From: an uncultured Methylococcaceae bacterium
Lineage (GTDB): Bacteria > Pseudomonadota > Gammaproteobacteria > Methylococcales > Methylococcaceae
Length of the DNA: 64,000 bases
Direction: 5' to 3'
Assembly (NCBI GenBank): GCA_903934875.1
Contig: CAIZPP010000116.1
Location: 20,974-84,973, forward strand
The notes under the pieces were generated by a model. It was not told where the DNA came from. It made no database searches and worked only from the letters and a program-made list of their open reading frames with translations. The translations under genes were made by a program, and so were the position numbers. Within the stretch, counting starts at the first letter, position 1. The number at the start of each line of letters is the position of its first letter. Positions 9,701-17,898 of this stretch are shown here, in pieces.

Positions 9701-10172
9701 ATCTGGCAATCAGCCTGAATTGGACGCGCCTATGGAAATGGGGCCGGAAATTGATCTGCAATCCCCCGCGCTGATCCCTGACGACTATCTATTTGATGTG
9801 CATACCCGGTTAGTACTTTACAAACGCATTGCCAATGCCAAGGATGGGGAAGGCATCCGCGCCCTGCAAGTGGAAATGATCGACCGCTTTGGCCTGCTGC
9901 CGCCCGCAACGAAAACGCTGTTTGCCATCACCTCACTAAAATTGCAAGCCGAACCGCTAGGCATCCGTAAAATCGAAGTCGGTGCCAACGGCGGGCGTGT
10001 CTTGTTCAAACCCATACCCGATATCGAACCCATGAAAATCATCCTACTCATCCAACAACAGCCCAAGGTCTACCGTCTGGACGGGCCCGACAAATTACGC
10101 TTCACCCGGCCCTTTGCCACGCCTGAGGAAAAAATTGATTTTGTGACTGATTTGTTGGAGAGGCTACGATGA
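6714..10172 (+). CDS. mfd: Transcription-repair coupling factor Mfd
   Basis: Displaces RNA polymerase stalled at lesions and recruits UvrA. It has 1152 residues, the family length. The UvrB-homology region is N-terminal (FPDWETLPYDVFSP near residue 80). The RNA-polymerase-interacting domain follows the EIGSAVVHQEHGVGRY block near residue 485. The translocase module carries Walker A GDVGFGKTEVA (about residue 640), the DEEH box in IIDEEHRFG (about 737), TATPIPRTLN and QLRGRVGRS. The C-terminal TRCF domain (LIPDDYL onward) is complete. It is followed by a partial family D element and dapB. Confidence 0.98.
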   Translation: MNRPGPSSPLSPPVIASSAGTQVWRGLHGCGNSLALAESVKSDRRLYLIVTPDMQTMLRLEHELRFFLGDDLPVLQFPDWETLPYDVFSPLPEIISQRIKTLAQLPAIRRGILVATAATLMQKLAPRTHILANSVVMEVGGDLKMDNTRQNLESTGYQCVPQVMRHGEFAVRGAILDLFPMGSAMPYRIELFDEEIESIRFFDPETQRSKGKVESINLFPAREFPFDEETIKQFRRRYRTQFPDLSTNSALYQDISKGIAPGGVEYFLPLFVERTETLFDYLPKDTVFVLQGQVEAAASGFFEEAQNRYLLRKGNIDRPALPIDTLYLDPDELTARLDKHPRITIPSEAGGDILLPSTSFASRPLPELAIDPKQKQPTTALRNFLQEFPGKCLFVAETAGHREALLDTLGKYAIRPRVIETWKDFNQADNEVCLLVAPLDHGLWITDPPLAIITETQLSGDKVQQRRRRKLVERDLGALMRNLEELEIGSAVVHQEHGVGRYLGLQRLTVGGIDAEFLALEYANGDKLYVPVSSLHLVSRYSGAGEEGAPLHKLGSEQWGKVKRKAMERARDVAAELLEIYAKREAKRGYAFQALTEDYAAFSAGFPFEETPDQENAILDVTKDMASKHPMDRVVCGDVGFGKTEVAMRAAFIAAHNGKQTAVLVPTTLLAQQHYQNFRDRFADWPIRIEVMSRFVGKKQQEQFALAAEEGKIDILIGTHKLLQKDIHFKNLGLVIIDEEHRFGVAQKEHFKKLRSELDFLTLTATPIPRTLNMALGGLRDISIIATPPPNRHAIQTFVSEWSDALVQEAVLREIKRGGQVYFLHNKIETMEKTQRELQRLIPQARIQHAHGQMPERELEGIMLDFYHQRFNVLLATTIIESGIDVPSANTIIINRADQLGLAQLHQLRGRVGRSHHRAYAYLIVPPKTLMSGDAVKRLEAIEASGELGAGFLISSHDMEIRGAGELLGDEQSGEIHEIGFSLYSELLERAVKALKSGNQPELDAPMEMGPEIDLQSPALIPDDYLFDVHTRLVLYKRIANAKDGEGIRALQVEMIDRFGLLPPATKTLFAITSLKLQAEPLGIRKIEVGANGGRVLFKPIPDIEPMKIILLIQQQPKVYRLDGPDKLRFTRPFATPEEKIDFVTDLLERLR

Positions 10173-10187
10173 CAAAAGCTGTTTATT

Positions 10188-11055
<868 letters not shown>

Positions 11056-11123
11056 TGATGGGTTTCGGCATCCTAAGCCTCTACCCATCTACCAATCAGC
11101 CATTTTTAGAGTGACATGGGAGT

Positions 11124-11243
11124 AGGATAGGACGTAACCGTTCACCCCCCCTGGGAGCGCGGGCAACCTGCCCGCAGGAATGGCGGTCAAGATGACCGCG
11201 TTCCCAGGAAATGAAAAGGGGGGGCGGAACGGTTACGATAGGA
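11124..11243. repeat. Long imperfect inverted repeat between convergent dapB and tsaB
   Basis: TAGGACGTAACCGTTCACCC and, about 90 bp later, its complement GGCGGAACGGTTACGATAGG form outer arms. The inner arms are CTGGGAGCGC and GCGTTCCCAG. Two smaller hairpins sit in the middle (GGGCAACCTGCCC and CGGTCAAGATGACCG). It could fold into a large cruciform and may serve as a bidirectional terminator, though there is no T-run. Confidence 0.7.
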
Positions 11244-11244
11244 C

Positions 11245-11267
11245 TATTCAATATTAAAAACGCTATA
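11245..11267 (+). repeat. Family D, degenerate right end
   Basis: TATTCAATATTAAAAACGCTATA differs by one base from the terminal CGCTGTA of other copies. It lies just before the tsaB stop codon. Confidence 0.5.
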
Positions 11268-11277
11268 ACAGCATAGT

Positions 11278-12072
11278 CTAATATCCCCCGCTCTTTTTCT
11301 TTGCCACTTTATCGCGCAGATAAACCGGCAGGGCATCTTCCGCAACCACGCATTCTCCCCGCCTGAATACCTCGGCCCCTAGGCGGGCGACCCAACTGGC
11401 TCGGGGGAAGCGATCGGCAAGGATGCCCTGCACTCTTGCCTCACCCAGCCGTTCACGCAACAAGCTGGCATAAGTACCCCAACCGCTACCTATGCCGAAA
11501 CCTTCCGCTTGCTCGGGAAACTCCACCGCCACCGCGTTTACCACAACCTCCCTGCCGACTAACCCGGCCCAACCATTGTCTTCTTGCCGATATACGCCCC
11601 AATACACCTCGCCCATGCGTGCGTCGATAGAGGGAAAAGCAAAGCGGCGCTGGGGCGCTGGGGTAGTAAGACAGCACAAAGCCCCCTCTCCCTCCGGGAG
11701 AGGGCTGGGGTGAGGGCCATCGAAAGTCGCTTTACTTCCGCTGCCCTCCCTATCCGTTTCTGCCCAAGCCTCCTGCGCCAGGGCTGCCAGTGTGGAGACT
11801 GGCGCGACCGGCAAGTCCGCACCGAACGCCAGCCCCTGCACCACACCAGCGGCGATGCGCACCCCGGTGAACGACCCCGGACCCCGGCCAAACGCCAGCG
11901 CGTCCATTTGCCTGAGGCTTAAGCCGGCTTCGGCCAGCAGGGATTCGAGCATAGGCAAAATCAGCTTGTTATGCTGCTGCGGGGCCAATTGGTAACGCTC
12001 GACGACTTCGCCGTCCAGATACATGGCTGCGGAACAGGCTTCGGTGGAGGTTTCTAGGGCGAGGAGTTTCAT
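11278..12072 (-). CDS. tsaB: tRNA threonylcarbamoyladenosine modification protein TsaB, with internal insertion
   Basis: Scaffold partner of TsaD in t6A synthesis on ANN-decoding tRNAs. It has 264 residues against about 230 in the family. Family motifs are LALETSTEACSAA at the N-terminus, QQHNKLILPML, and FGRGPGSFTGVRI near residue 62. SIDARMGEVYWGVY appears near residue 148, where the family has it closer to 112. The excess lies between residues about 107 and 144. That segment includes HPSPLPEGEG, the translation of a well-known palindromic intergenic repeat, so the element was inserted in frame. The frame is otherwise intact, so the protein is probably still functional. Confidence 0.93.
   Translation of the reverse strand: MKLLALETSTEACSAAMYLDGEVVERYQLAPQQHNKLILPMLESLLAEAGLSLRQMDALAFGRGPGSFTGVRIAAGVVQGLAFGADLPVAPVSTLAALAQEAWAETDREGSGSKATFDGPHPSPLPEGEGALCCLTTPAPQRRFAFPSIDARMGEVYWGVYRQEDNGWAGLVGREVVVNAVAVEFPEQAEGFGIGSGWGTYASLLRERLGEARVQGILADRFPRASWVARLGAEVFRRGECVVAEDALPVYLRDKVAKKKSGGY
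11680..11719. repeat. GC-rich palindromic repeat inserted inside tsaB
   Basis: CCCTCTCCCTCCGGGAGAGGG is a near-perfect palindrome followed by CTGGGGTGAGGG. On the tsaB strand it encodes HPSPLPEGEG, which is familiar as translated intergenic repeat in many proteobacterial genomes. The host gene is enlarged by about 35 codons at exactly this point. Confidence 0.85.
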
Positions 12073-12167
12073 GAGTGCATTATCGAATGGAATTTTCGCA
12101 CCATATTATCCCTGTTACCGCCCCGATTCCAGTAAACTAACTGAGGTTGCGCAGGCAGGCTAAGCCA

Positions 12168-12316
12168 CACTGCCATTAAGTTAAGGATTTTCCGTTCGCC
12201 CTGAGTCCTGAGCTTGTCGAAGGGTCGAAGGGTGAACGAAAAACCCCAACATATTGGCAGTTAAGCCGTTCATGGTTCGACAGGCTCACCATGAACGGCT
12301 TAACTTAATGGCATTG
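12168..12316. repeat. Dispersed repeat C, copy 2
   Basis: Nearly full match to 5790-5941, with outer arms CACTGCCATTAAG and CTTAATGGCATTG. The inner arms are CCTGAGCTTGTCGAAGG and TTCATGGTTCGACAGGC. It fills the gap between the tsaB start and the end of the YcaO cluster. Confidence 0.75.
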
Positions 12317-12319
12317 AGG

Positions 12320-12856
12320 CTAAGCCAGCAAACCCAGAGGTTCTTCCCAATCCAAAGGCAAGCGAACAGGCACGGCATCAAGTTCCAATCCGCCCTGCAG
12401 ATGGTTGGCAATCCCCACGCGGCACAAGTCTTCATGCAACGCTTCAAGGAACACCCCTTGTTCCGCCCTAGCAAAGTTAGGATTGCGGGGGCCGTACTTC
12501 AAAGTTCCTGGTTCGCCGCGCCAAGTTGCCAGCACCAAGGCATTGGCGGCTTGCCCCATATCCATGGGCAGCAGTGAGTTCAGGCTCCCGACCACGCGAG
12601 TTTCCCGCGTCAAGACCAGCCTAGGCCCCGGCAACCAGAACCTCATCGCCAGATGTCCAACCCCGGATTCAGCAAAGGCCAAGATTCCTAAACGGTCAAA
12701 AGCACCTGCCCGAGGATAGCCCCTACGCCGGTGTGGTGCCCGCTCTTCCAGCATCCCATCAATCCGACTCCAGACTTGGCGCGGAATACTCATATCATAT
12801 TTTAACGACAAGGCCGAATGTCTTTCCAGCGGCGTGTTCACGGGTAAGGATGCCAT
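12320..12856 (-). CDS. SagB/ThcOx-like nitroreductase-fold protein, last gene of YcaO cluster
   Basis: Predicted flavin-dependent azoline dehydrogenase-like protein. In TOMM clusters such enzymes oxidise thiazolines and oxazolines to thiazoles and oxazoles. It has 178 residues, short for the family. Visible elements are ERHSALSLKYD at the N-terminus (the R-S-x-R-like entry) and LKYGPRNPNF followed by FLEALHEDLCRVGIANH, matching the KYG-R...Q-L..A..LGL pattern of SagB-type nitroreductases. The tail LDWEEPLGLLA also fits. ATG 12856 has GGGAGG 8 bp upstream and overlaps the YcaO stop by 19 bp. The Tyr/Lys catalytic pair of McbC-type enzymes could not be assigned, so FMN activity is uncertain. 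Confidence 0.6.
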   Translation of the reverse strand: MASLPVNTPLERHSALSLKYDMSIPRQVWSRIDGMLEERAPHRRRGYPRAGAFDRLGILAFAESGVGHLAMRFWLPGPRLVLTRETRVVGSLNSLLPMDMGQAANALVLATWRGEPGTLKYGPRNPNFARAEQGVFLEALHEDLCRVGIANHLQGGLELDAVPVRLPLDWEEPLGLLA

Positions 12857-13995
12857 CGCTGTGCCTCCCACTCGGGCAAGGATATTGACCACTCATCCCG
12901 CCAACGCGCCGTCAACCCACAAGGAAACCCCGCAGGAATCATGGGCTGGCAACCATCCACCCAGGCTTTTGCCACCACCCCATGAGGGAAAATGGGCGGT
13001 GGCTGGAAAAATGCCACCCAATACTCCAAAGCTTGATAATTCAAAACGGTTTCCTTGGCTGTTTCATTGTTAATGGCATCCTGGGTCAAGGTCAACGCCC
13101 TGTCTCGCAATGTTGGGTCGTGACTGGCGGCGATGACATGGGCCGTGAAGGTTGTTGGCTCGGCTTGATTGACTCCGCAAAGAAGCTGGTCTTTTTGGAA
13201 ACACCGCAGCATCCAATATTCCCCTAATGCGGCCCGAAAGGAATGCTCCCGGTCTGTTTTTAAAGCCGAACCCAGACTTAGGTAGGGCATTTCCACGGAT
13301 GGCTGGAACACTAAGGTAAACCAACCGGCTCCGCCAAAACGTTCAGCCAGTGTGACTTCCACCTGAAGAACCCGCAATAGTGATCGTTTTTCGGCCAGTA
13401 GGCCCAACCGAACCAGCCATGCCTCAAGGCATTGAGGCTGAGGTGAAGAAAGGTAAGGTGTCAGACGGCCAAACCAAAACAGCATCTGCAAGTCACGTTC
13501 TATGACTTCCCGATAAGCTGTGGCGGCAGCGGCTTGCTGCGTTGTATGATAAGCCCACCCCGTGGTGACGGTTTTGCGCTTCAGGTCTTGGGCCAAGCCC
13601 GTCTGGAAGAACACCGCCTCAGCAGGAATCCAAACAGGTTTTGCCCCATCGCCGAACGCTGCCGGGATTGACGCGGCGGGCTGTGCGGCAAGACGGGCTA
13701 GATGGCCAGGTTTCAACATGAGCCGGGCTTCCTCCGGGAGGACTCCTAGCTCGTCCGGGAAATACACGCTGTTCCAGAGCGCTCCGTCTTGCCATGTCGC
13801 CCGCTCCAAGGCTTCGCCTTCCGCTGCCTGACGCGCCGACCAGGCATCTATCCCAAATCCAATTCCGGTGAATATCTGTCCAATCACCTCCGCTGGGTCG
13901 GTGCGCAAACTAAAACGCGCGCTGCATTGTGTCCCCATGCCCAGTTCCGAGACCAAGGTTTGAAAACTTACAGCCATGCCAGACATTGTGGACAT
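12838..13995 (-). CDS. YcaO-domain cyclodehydratase (TOMM/RiPP type)
   Basis: YcaO enzymes use ATP to activate peptide backbone amides and cyclise Cys, Ser or Thr to azolines. It has 385 residues. ATP/Mg motifs appear as GIDAWSARQAAEGEALERA near residue 50 (Sx..ExxxER type) and AAATAYREVIERDLQMLFW near residue 158. The protein ends in EAQRWHPYP, a weak version of the proline-rich C-terminus that matters for catalysis in TOMM YcaOs. Starts at 13995, 13986 and 13977 are possible; the first overlaps the preceding gene by 28 bp and the last by 10 bp. Its neighbours support a RiPP role rather than the housekeeping RimO-associated YcaO. Confidence 0.8.
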   Translation of the reverse strand: MSTMSGMAVSFQTLVSELGMGTQCSARFSLRTDPAEVIGQIFTGIGFGIDAWSARQAAEGEALERATWQDGALWNSVYFPDELGVLPEEARLMLKPGHLARLAAQPAASIPAAFGDGAKPVWIPAEAVFFQTGLAQDLKRKTVTTGWAYHTTQQAAAATAYREVIERDLQMLFWFGRLTPYLSSPQPQCLEAWLVRLGLLAEKRSLLRVLQVEVTLAERFGGAGWFTLVFQPSVEMPYLSLGSALKTDREHSFRAALGEYWMLRCFQKDQLLCGVNQAEPTTFTAHVIAASHDPTLRDRALTLTQDAINNETAKETVLNYQALEYWVAFFQPPPIFPHGVVAKAWVDGCQPMIPAGFPCGLTARWRDEWSISLPEWEAQRWHPYP

Positions 13996-14636
13996 CCGAT
14001 AAATGGCGCAAAAGCTTGAATTTGCAAGCCGCTCCGGTCGAAGATCAAAGAATCGGAAGCTTTCCGCTCGACAGTGCGAGCCAAAGCCAATCCGGCATCC
14101 GCCATGGCTTTTTCTTCCACGGCCTCATCTGTCTCTAAACCAAACACCGGGGCAACGAGGTAACGCAAGCACAAGGGGCAGAATTGGCGCACTTGCATAA
14201 CCGGGCTGACGATGACGGCTTGGGAGGAAACCACCAACAAGGCTGTCACCGCGTACGGATCGCGCCCGGCCAAAACTGTCTCCAAATCCAGCAACGCCGA
14301 AGGATGGCAGCACCAAACTGCCGGGCCGTTTTGGGGTAGGCGTTGGTCTTGTCCGCTTAACGCCGCCAGCCGGAAATGGGTTATCGGGCACAGGGTTGCA
14401 ATGGGAGGAGGATTGTCGGCCGGTGCTTCTTTCGCTTCGAGTTTCGCCAAGACCAAACGCAAAGCCAACAGGCGTTGAGCGTCTGCCGCATTGCCTGTCG
14501 AACCTGACCGGATGCTCCTGATTAAATCGGCCAAGTCCCGGGCCAGCCAAGCCAGGCTGAGGCGAATCCAGCGTTCGCCATTACCCAGGAACACCGTGTG
14601 CATATCGATGATGCGGGCTTGTAAGCATGGGTTCAT
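13968..14636 (-). CDS. TOMM partner protein with paired CxxC motifs (putative leader-peptide-binding / E1-like remnant)
   Basis: About 222 residues. The distinctive features are CPLCLRYL near residue 160 and GCPQCLAWL at the extreme C-terminus, a probable zinc-binding CxxC pair like that in the E1-like/ocin-ThiF partner proteins of YcaO enzymes. Those partners bind the precursor leader through a RiPP recognition element. The N-terminal half has HTVFLGNGERWIRLSL but no ATP-binding ThiF motif that I can see. ATG 14636 starts 5 bp after the preceding stop, and the 3' end overlaps ycaO. Assignment rests mainly on position and the Cys pairs. Confidence 0.5.
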   Translation of the reverse strand: MNPCLQARIIDMHTVFLGNGERWIRLSLAWLARDLADLIRSIRSGSTGNAADAQRLLALRLVLAKLEAKEAPADNPPPIATLCPITHFRLAALSGQDQRLPQNGPAVWCCHPSALLDLETVLAGRDPYAVTALLVVSSQAVIVSPVMQVRQFCPLCLRYLVAPVFGLETDEAVEEKAMADAGLALARTVERKASDSLIFDRSGLQIQAFAPFIGCPQCLAWL

Positions 14637-14641
14637 GCGGC

Positions 14642-15547
14642 CTACCCACAACTACTGGAGCATCCGCAGCTTGCTTCCAGCTTTTCTTGCTCTTCCTTCC
14701 GATGCTTCATCTCACCACGCTTAGCTTCAGCCAGCGTGGAATCCCCAAACACGGCCACCACTAGATCATCATCTCTGATGATGGCATCAAAAAGCTTTTC
14801 TAAGTCCTTCTTCGGGTATCGACCGAAGTAATCTTTTAGCTGTAATGATTGGCAGATTCTTAGGGCTAATTGGGCAACTAGGCAGCTACGCTCTGCCGGA
14901 TTTGTCTCGCTCTCCAGAACTTGTATTTGATGGCAAAGCCCGGATGGAGTGATACCAAGCTTAGGGAGCGGGTAGTAATCGTTGGCTAGGCTGTGGCGGA
15001 ATCCGTCGGCTATGGCAAGCTCAGCATCCAAGGCAAACAGTAAGGGTAGCCGCTTTGGATAGATGGGATCGATATTTTCTTCTTGGCAACTGACCAGCCA
15101 CACTTTCTCCAGGCTCTTACGGATGAAAAAATGGGGTGTGTTGGGTTCAAAAGGCGTGTGGTGAAAGAAATTTCCGAAGGCTTTGTCGCAAAACTGTTTG
15201 TATTCGAGGGAATACAAAAGGAAGTCATGCCATACGCAATCCACTACACAGGAAGGCATCGCCAGTTTCTGGCCGTGATACACAGTAAAAGTCATATACA
15301 ATCTAAAGCCCTCAAAAACCCTATCCATCTGCGCTTCAGTCAAGTGGGGATAGCGTTTTTGCAGTCGGTCGCGCAACCCGCTGGGAAACTCAAATTCAGC
15401 GATAAATGCCTTGCCGCGCTCAAGTCTTGCGGAGCGAATCGAAGACAAGAAATCTACGGCACTAAAAATCAGCCACAAACCAGGCAATAAGGCAAAAAGG
15501 AAAAGCAAAGGCAATAAGGCAAAAAGGAAAAGCAAAGTCGAAGTCAT
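14642..15547 (-). CDS. Membrane-anchored GRDP-like protein with Cys/Ser/Gly C-terminal tail; candidate RiPP substrate
   Basis: About 301 residues. The N-terminus has one or two hydrophobic helices made of a repeated LFLFALLP unit (residues about 5-25). The central part contains MPSCVVDCVWHDFLLYS, then YKQFCDKAFGNFFHHTP, similar to the VD-x-x-WH...Y..FC motif of glycine-rich-domain (GRDP/DUF1399-like) proteins. A charged linker KRGEMKHRKEEQEKLEA leads to the last residues SCGCSSSCG. That tail holds the Cys and Ser residues expected of a TOMM core, and the gene is the first of the YcaO operon. ATG 15547 has GGGGAG 8 bp upstream; a GTG 18 bp earlier is less likely. Whether the tail is modified is inference. 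Confidence 0.65.
   Translation of the reverse strand: MTSTLLFLFALLPLLFLFALLPGLWLIFSAVDFLSSIRSARLERGKAFIAEFEFPSGLRDRLQKRYPHLTEAQMDRVFEGFRLYMTFTVYHGQKLAMPSCVVDCVWHDFLLYSLEYKQFCDKAFGNFFHHTPFEPNTPHFFIRKSLEKVWLVSCQEENIDPIYPKRLPLLFALDAELAIADGFRHSLANDYYPLPKLGITPSGLCHQIQVLESETNPAERSCLVAQLALRICQSLQLKDYFGRYPKKDLEKLFDAIIRDDDLVVAVFGDSTLAEAKRGEMKHRKEEQEKLEASCGCSSSCG
15483..15536. repeat. 27-bp tandem duplication inside the signal/membrane segment
   Basis: Two exact 27-bp units (15483-15509 and 15510-15536) encode two copies of a nine-residue hydrophobic unit with LFLFALLP. Because 27 is a multiple of three the frame is kept and only the length of the hydrophobic segment changes. Confidence 0.9.
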
Positions 15548-15760
15548 GGCGCAATCTCCCCGCACTGTCGATTAAGGCAGAATCATCGCCCAATCCCATC
15601 GCTAATGGGATTGTCATATTCCCAACTGCTGAAAAGCAAGTGGTAAAATGCCGGTTTGGCAGGGTAAACCGGCAGATTGCCGGTTAATAAGGTTACGTGT
15701 TTTGGCTTCGAGTCGAATATTTTCTGTTAAGATTCCGACCACAACACTACAGGATCAACC
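15548..15760. promoter_or_regulatory. Divergent intergenic region between YcaO operon and lytS/lytTR
   Basis: 213 bp separate the two divergent operons. It contains three spaced CCGGTT/CCGGCA words (about 15651-15683: GCCGGTTTGG, ACCGGCAGATTG, CCGGTTAATA) and an ATCCCATCGCTAATGGGAT palindrome (about 15592-15612). Either could be an operator. Promoter hexamers were not settled. Confidence 0.4.
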
Positions 15761-17071
15761 ATGGAAACCCCAGATCTTCAAATCTTTCTTGACTGGCAAG
15801 ACCACGCCGTCCAACTGGCCCCACGCGTTTGTGTCGTGATCGTGGCCGCTTTTGTGTCCATCCGCGTGGAGTGGCTTAGGCGGGCATTGCGTAGCACGAG
15901 GGACGGTTGGCGTGATCAGTTGGTGGCCACAGTTTTTTTCAGCGTTTGGGCTGTGACCGGAACCCACACCGGCATTATCCTGGGCGGGGACGGAAATAAT
16001 GAGAGGAAGGTGGACTGTCGTTTCTTTGAGGTAACGGGGAAATTAGCCGAATCGCAAGCCATCATGGGCTTTAGGGACAGCATGGCCTTGGTGGCAGGTT
16101 TGGTGGGCGGACCTTGGGTTGGGCTGGGCACGGGGTTTTTGGCTGGGGCTGAACGCTGGTATTTAGGTGGCCCCGTGGCTTATTCCAGTGCCGTGTCGAC
16201 CATTTATCTAGGGCTAGGCGCCGGCTTGGCCCGCCATTACTGGCCACTTTGGGCCATATCGTTGCGTGGTGCGATGTTTGTCGCCTTGGTCGGTTCCTTT
16301 TTGCACAGCATATTGGTTGTAGCCTTGGCCCTAAACGATCGCAGCGCCCCACCACTGGCCAGGGAAATAATCGGGCCGGTGGCATTCACTAACGTACTGG
16401 GCTGCATCCTGTTCCTGTGGATCATGGCGGACCTAGACCGCGAACGCTGGGCTTTGCTCAAGCTCAAACAAGCCAAGATCGACGCCCATTTTTTGAACAA
16501 TGCCTTAAGCAATATCGACAGCGAGGTTGGAGCGCATCCGTCTGAGGCCAAGGCCGCTTTGCTTCAACTCGCCCGCTATTTTGACCGCATCCACAAATTT
16601 GCCGAGGCCGAGATGATCACTTTGGATCAGGAAATTGAGTTTTTGGACCACTATCTGGCGATCCAAAAATTCCGCTTCGAGGATAATCTGATCTTGGAAA
16701 AAGTGCTAATGCCCGAATTGGGGCGAACCTTGGTGCCGCCGCGATGCCTGCAAACCTTGGTCGAAAATGCTTTTGACCATGCTTATCCTGGCGGCAAGCG
16801 GCCCTTCCGCTTGCGCCTTGCAGCGCGTGCCCGCCCGCGTGGAATGGAACTTGAAGTTTGTGACAACGGGCCAGGCATGACACCCGAACGCTGCGCAGAA
16901 CTAGGCAAGCAACCGGTGGTTTCAGCATCGCGTTGGGGCAGCGGAACGGCCTTGTATTCCTTGGCCCAAACCTTGGAATTAGCCTATGGCTCCCGCGCCG
17001 CTCTTAGCCTAACTAGCAAGCCTGGGGAAGGCACCTGCGCCCGTTTGACTTTGCCGGGGCTTACACGATGA
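15761..17071 (+). CDS. LytS/YehU-type sensor histidine kinase
   Basis: 436 residues. Residues 1 to about 215 hold six or so membrane segments, including the 5TM-LYT-like block MALVAGLVGGPWVGLGTGFL and FLAGAERWYLGGPVAY. The cytoplasmic kinase follows, with the short H-box KIDAHFLNNALSNI near residue 240, typical of the LytS/AgrC-like His_kinase family. The ATP-binding region has TLVENAFDHAY and CDNGPGM. It ends overlapping the response regulator by 4 bp. LytS-type kinases often sense peptides or envelope state. Position opposite the YcaO operon suggests, but does not prove, a role in its control. Confidence 0.88.
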   Translation: METPDLQIFLDWQDHAVQLAPRVCVVIVAAFVSIRVEWLRRALRSTRDGWRDQLVATVFFSVWAVTGTHTGIILGGDGNNERKVDCRFFEVTGKLAESQAIMGFRDSMALVAGLVGGPWVGLGTGFLAGAERWYLGGPVAYSSAVSTIYLGLGAGLARHYWPLWAISLRGAMFVALVGSFLHSILVVALALNDRSAPPLAREIIGPVAFTNVLGCILFLWIMADLDRERWALLKLKQAKIDAHFLNNALSNIDSEVGAHPSEAKAALLQLARYFDRIHKFAEAEMITLDQEIEFLDHYLAIQKFRFEDNLILEKVLMPELGRTLVPPRCLQTLVENAFDHAYPGGKRPFRLRLAARARPRGMELEVCDNGPGMTPERCAELGKQPVVSASRWGSGTALYSLAQTLELAYGSRAALSLTSKPGEGTCARLTLPGLTR

Positions 17072-17877
17072 ATACGGCAAAACTGAGGGCAGTGGTCGTG
17101 GACGACGAACGCCGCAACCGAGAAGGCTTGAAGGAAAAGCTGCGCCAACGGGATGTCATTGTCGTGGGCGAAGCCGAGAGCGGCGCGAAAGCACTGGATT
17201 TGATCGGCAGTTTGGCCGAAGCGGGAGGCGTGGACGTGGCTTTCTTGGATATTCGCATGGAAAGCGATGAGGCCGGTTTGGTTTTGGGCAAGGCCATGAA
17301 ATCCCTGCCTAATCGTCCCCGGCTGGTGTTTGTGACAGCGTTTCCCGAACATGAAAAGCAAACCTGGCCTTGCCATCCCGATTATTTCCTATGCAAACCA
17401 GTGGATGAAACCGAACTGGAAGAGGCTCTGAACCGGGTCAAGACTGAAGTTTCACGGAATAAGCCGCTTTCGCCCCCGACCCTGCCCAAACGGCTAGCCC
17501 TAGACCATACCTTGGAAAAGGGATCAGGGGCAAAAACCACGGTCACCCAATTTGTGCCTACAACCGAAATCCTATTTTTTCGGATGATTCCGAAAGGGGT
17601 TCCCAAAGGAGGTACGCTGGAAGCTCATTTGACTGGTCAACGTTGCGTGGCAGGGATCAGGCAGGTCACGCTGGGCCAGTTGGAGTCAGGCCTTGTGGCC
17701 TTTGGTTTTTTCTCCCCGCACAAGAGCTTTCTCGTCAATCTTTTACACATTGATTGTTTAAAGCCCGGTGTGAACGAAGGCTCTTATCGGATATCGATCC
17801 GGGGTAGCGAAATCGAACTGCCTGTGGCTAGAGAAAAATTAAAGGCTTTGATCCAATCCTTAGAGAAGATGGTTTGA
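17068..17877 (+). CDS. LytTR-family response regulator
   Basis: 269 residues. The receiver domain has the acidic pair in VVVDDERRN near residue 12, the phosphoacceptor Asp in VAFLDIRME near residue 60, a conserved Thr in FVTAFPEH and Lys in FLCKPVDE. The LytTR DNA-binding domain covers about residues 150-265 (EILFFRM, FFSPHKSFLVNL, ELPVAREKLKAL). It overlaps lytS by ATGA. LytTR regulators bind pairs of imperfect direct repeats upstream of their targets; the divergent gap at 15548-15760 is the natural place to look. Confidence 0.9.
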   Translation: MNTAKLRAVVVDDERRNREGLKEKLRQRDVIVVGEAESGAKALDLIGSLAEAGGVDVAFLDIRMESDEAGLVLGKAMKSLPNRPRLVFVTAFPEHEKQTWPCHPDYFLCKPVDETELEEALNRVKTEVSRNKPLSPPTLPKRLALDHTLEKGSGAKTTVTQFVPTTEILFFRMIPKGVPKGGTLEAHLTGQRCVAGIRQVTLGQLESGLVAFGFFSPHKSFLVNLLHIDCLKPGVNEGSYRISIRGSEIELPVAREKLKALIQSLEKMV

Positions 17878-17898
17878 CGCACAGCGGTTTTTCCGGGT

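Noticed and set aside
12073..12319. Separate small RiPP precursor gene next to the YcaO cluster
   Set aside because: This gap and 15548-15760 hold repeats or control sequence only; no short frame with a ribosome-binding site and a Cys/Ser/Thr-rich end was found.
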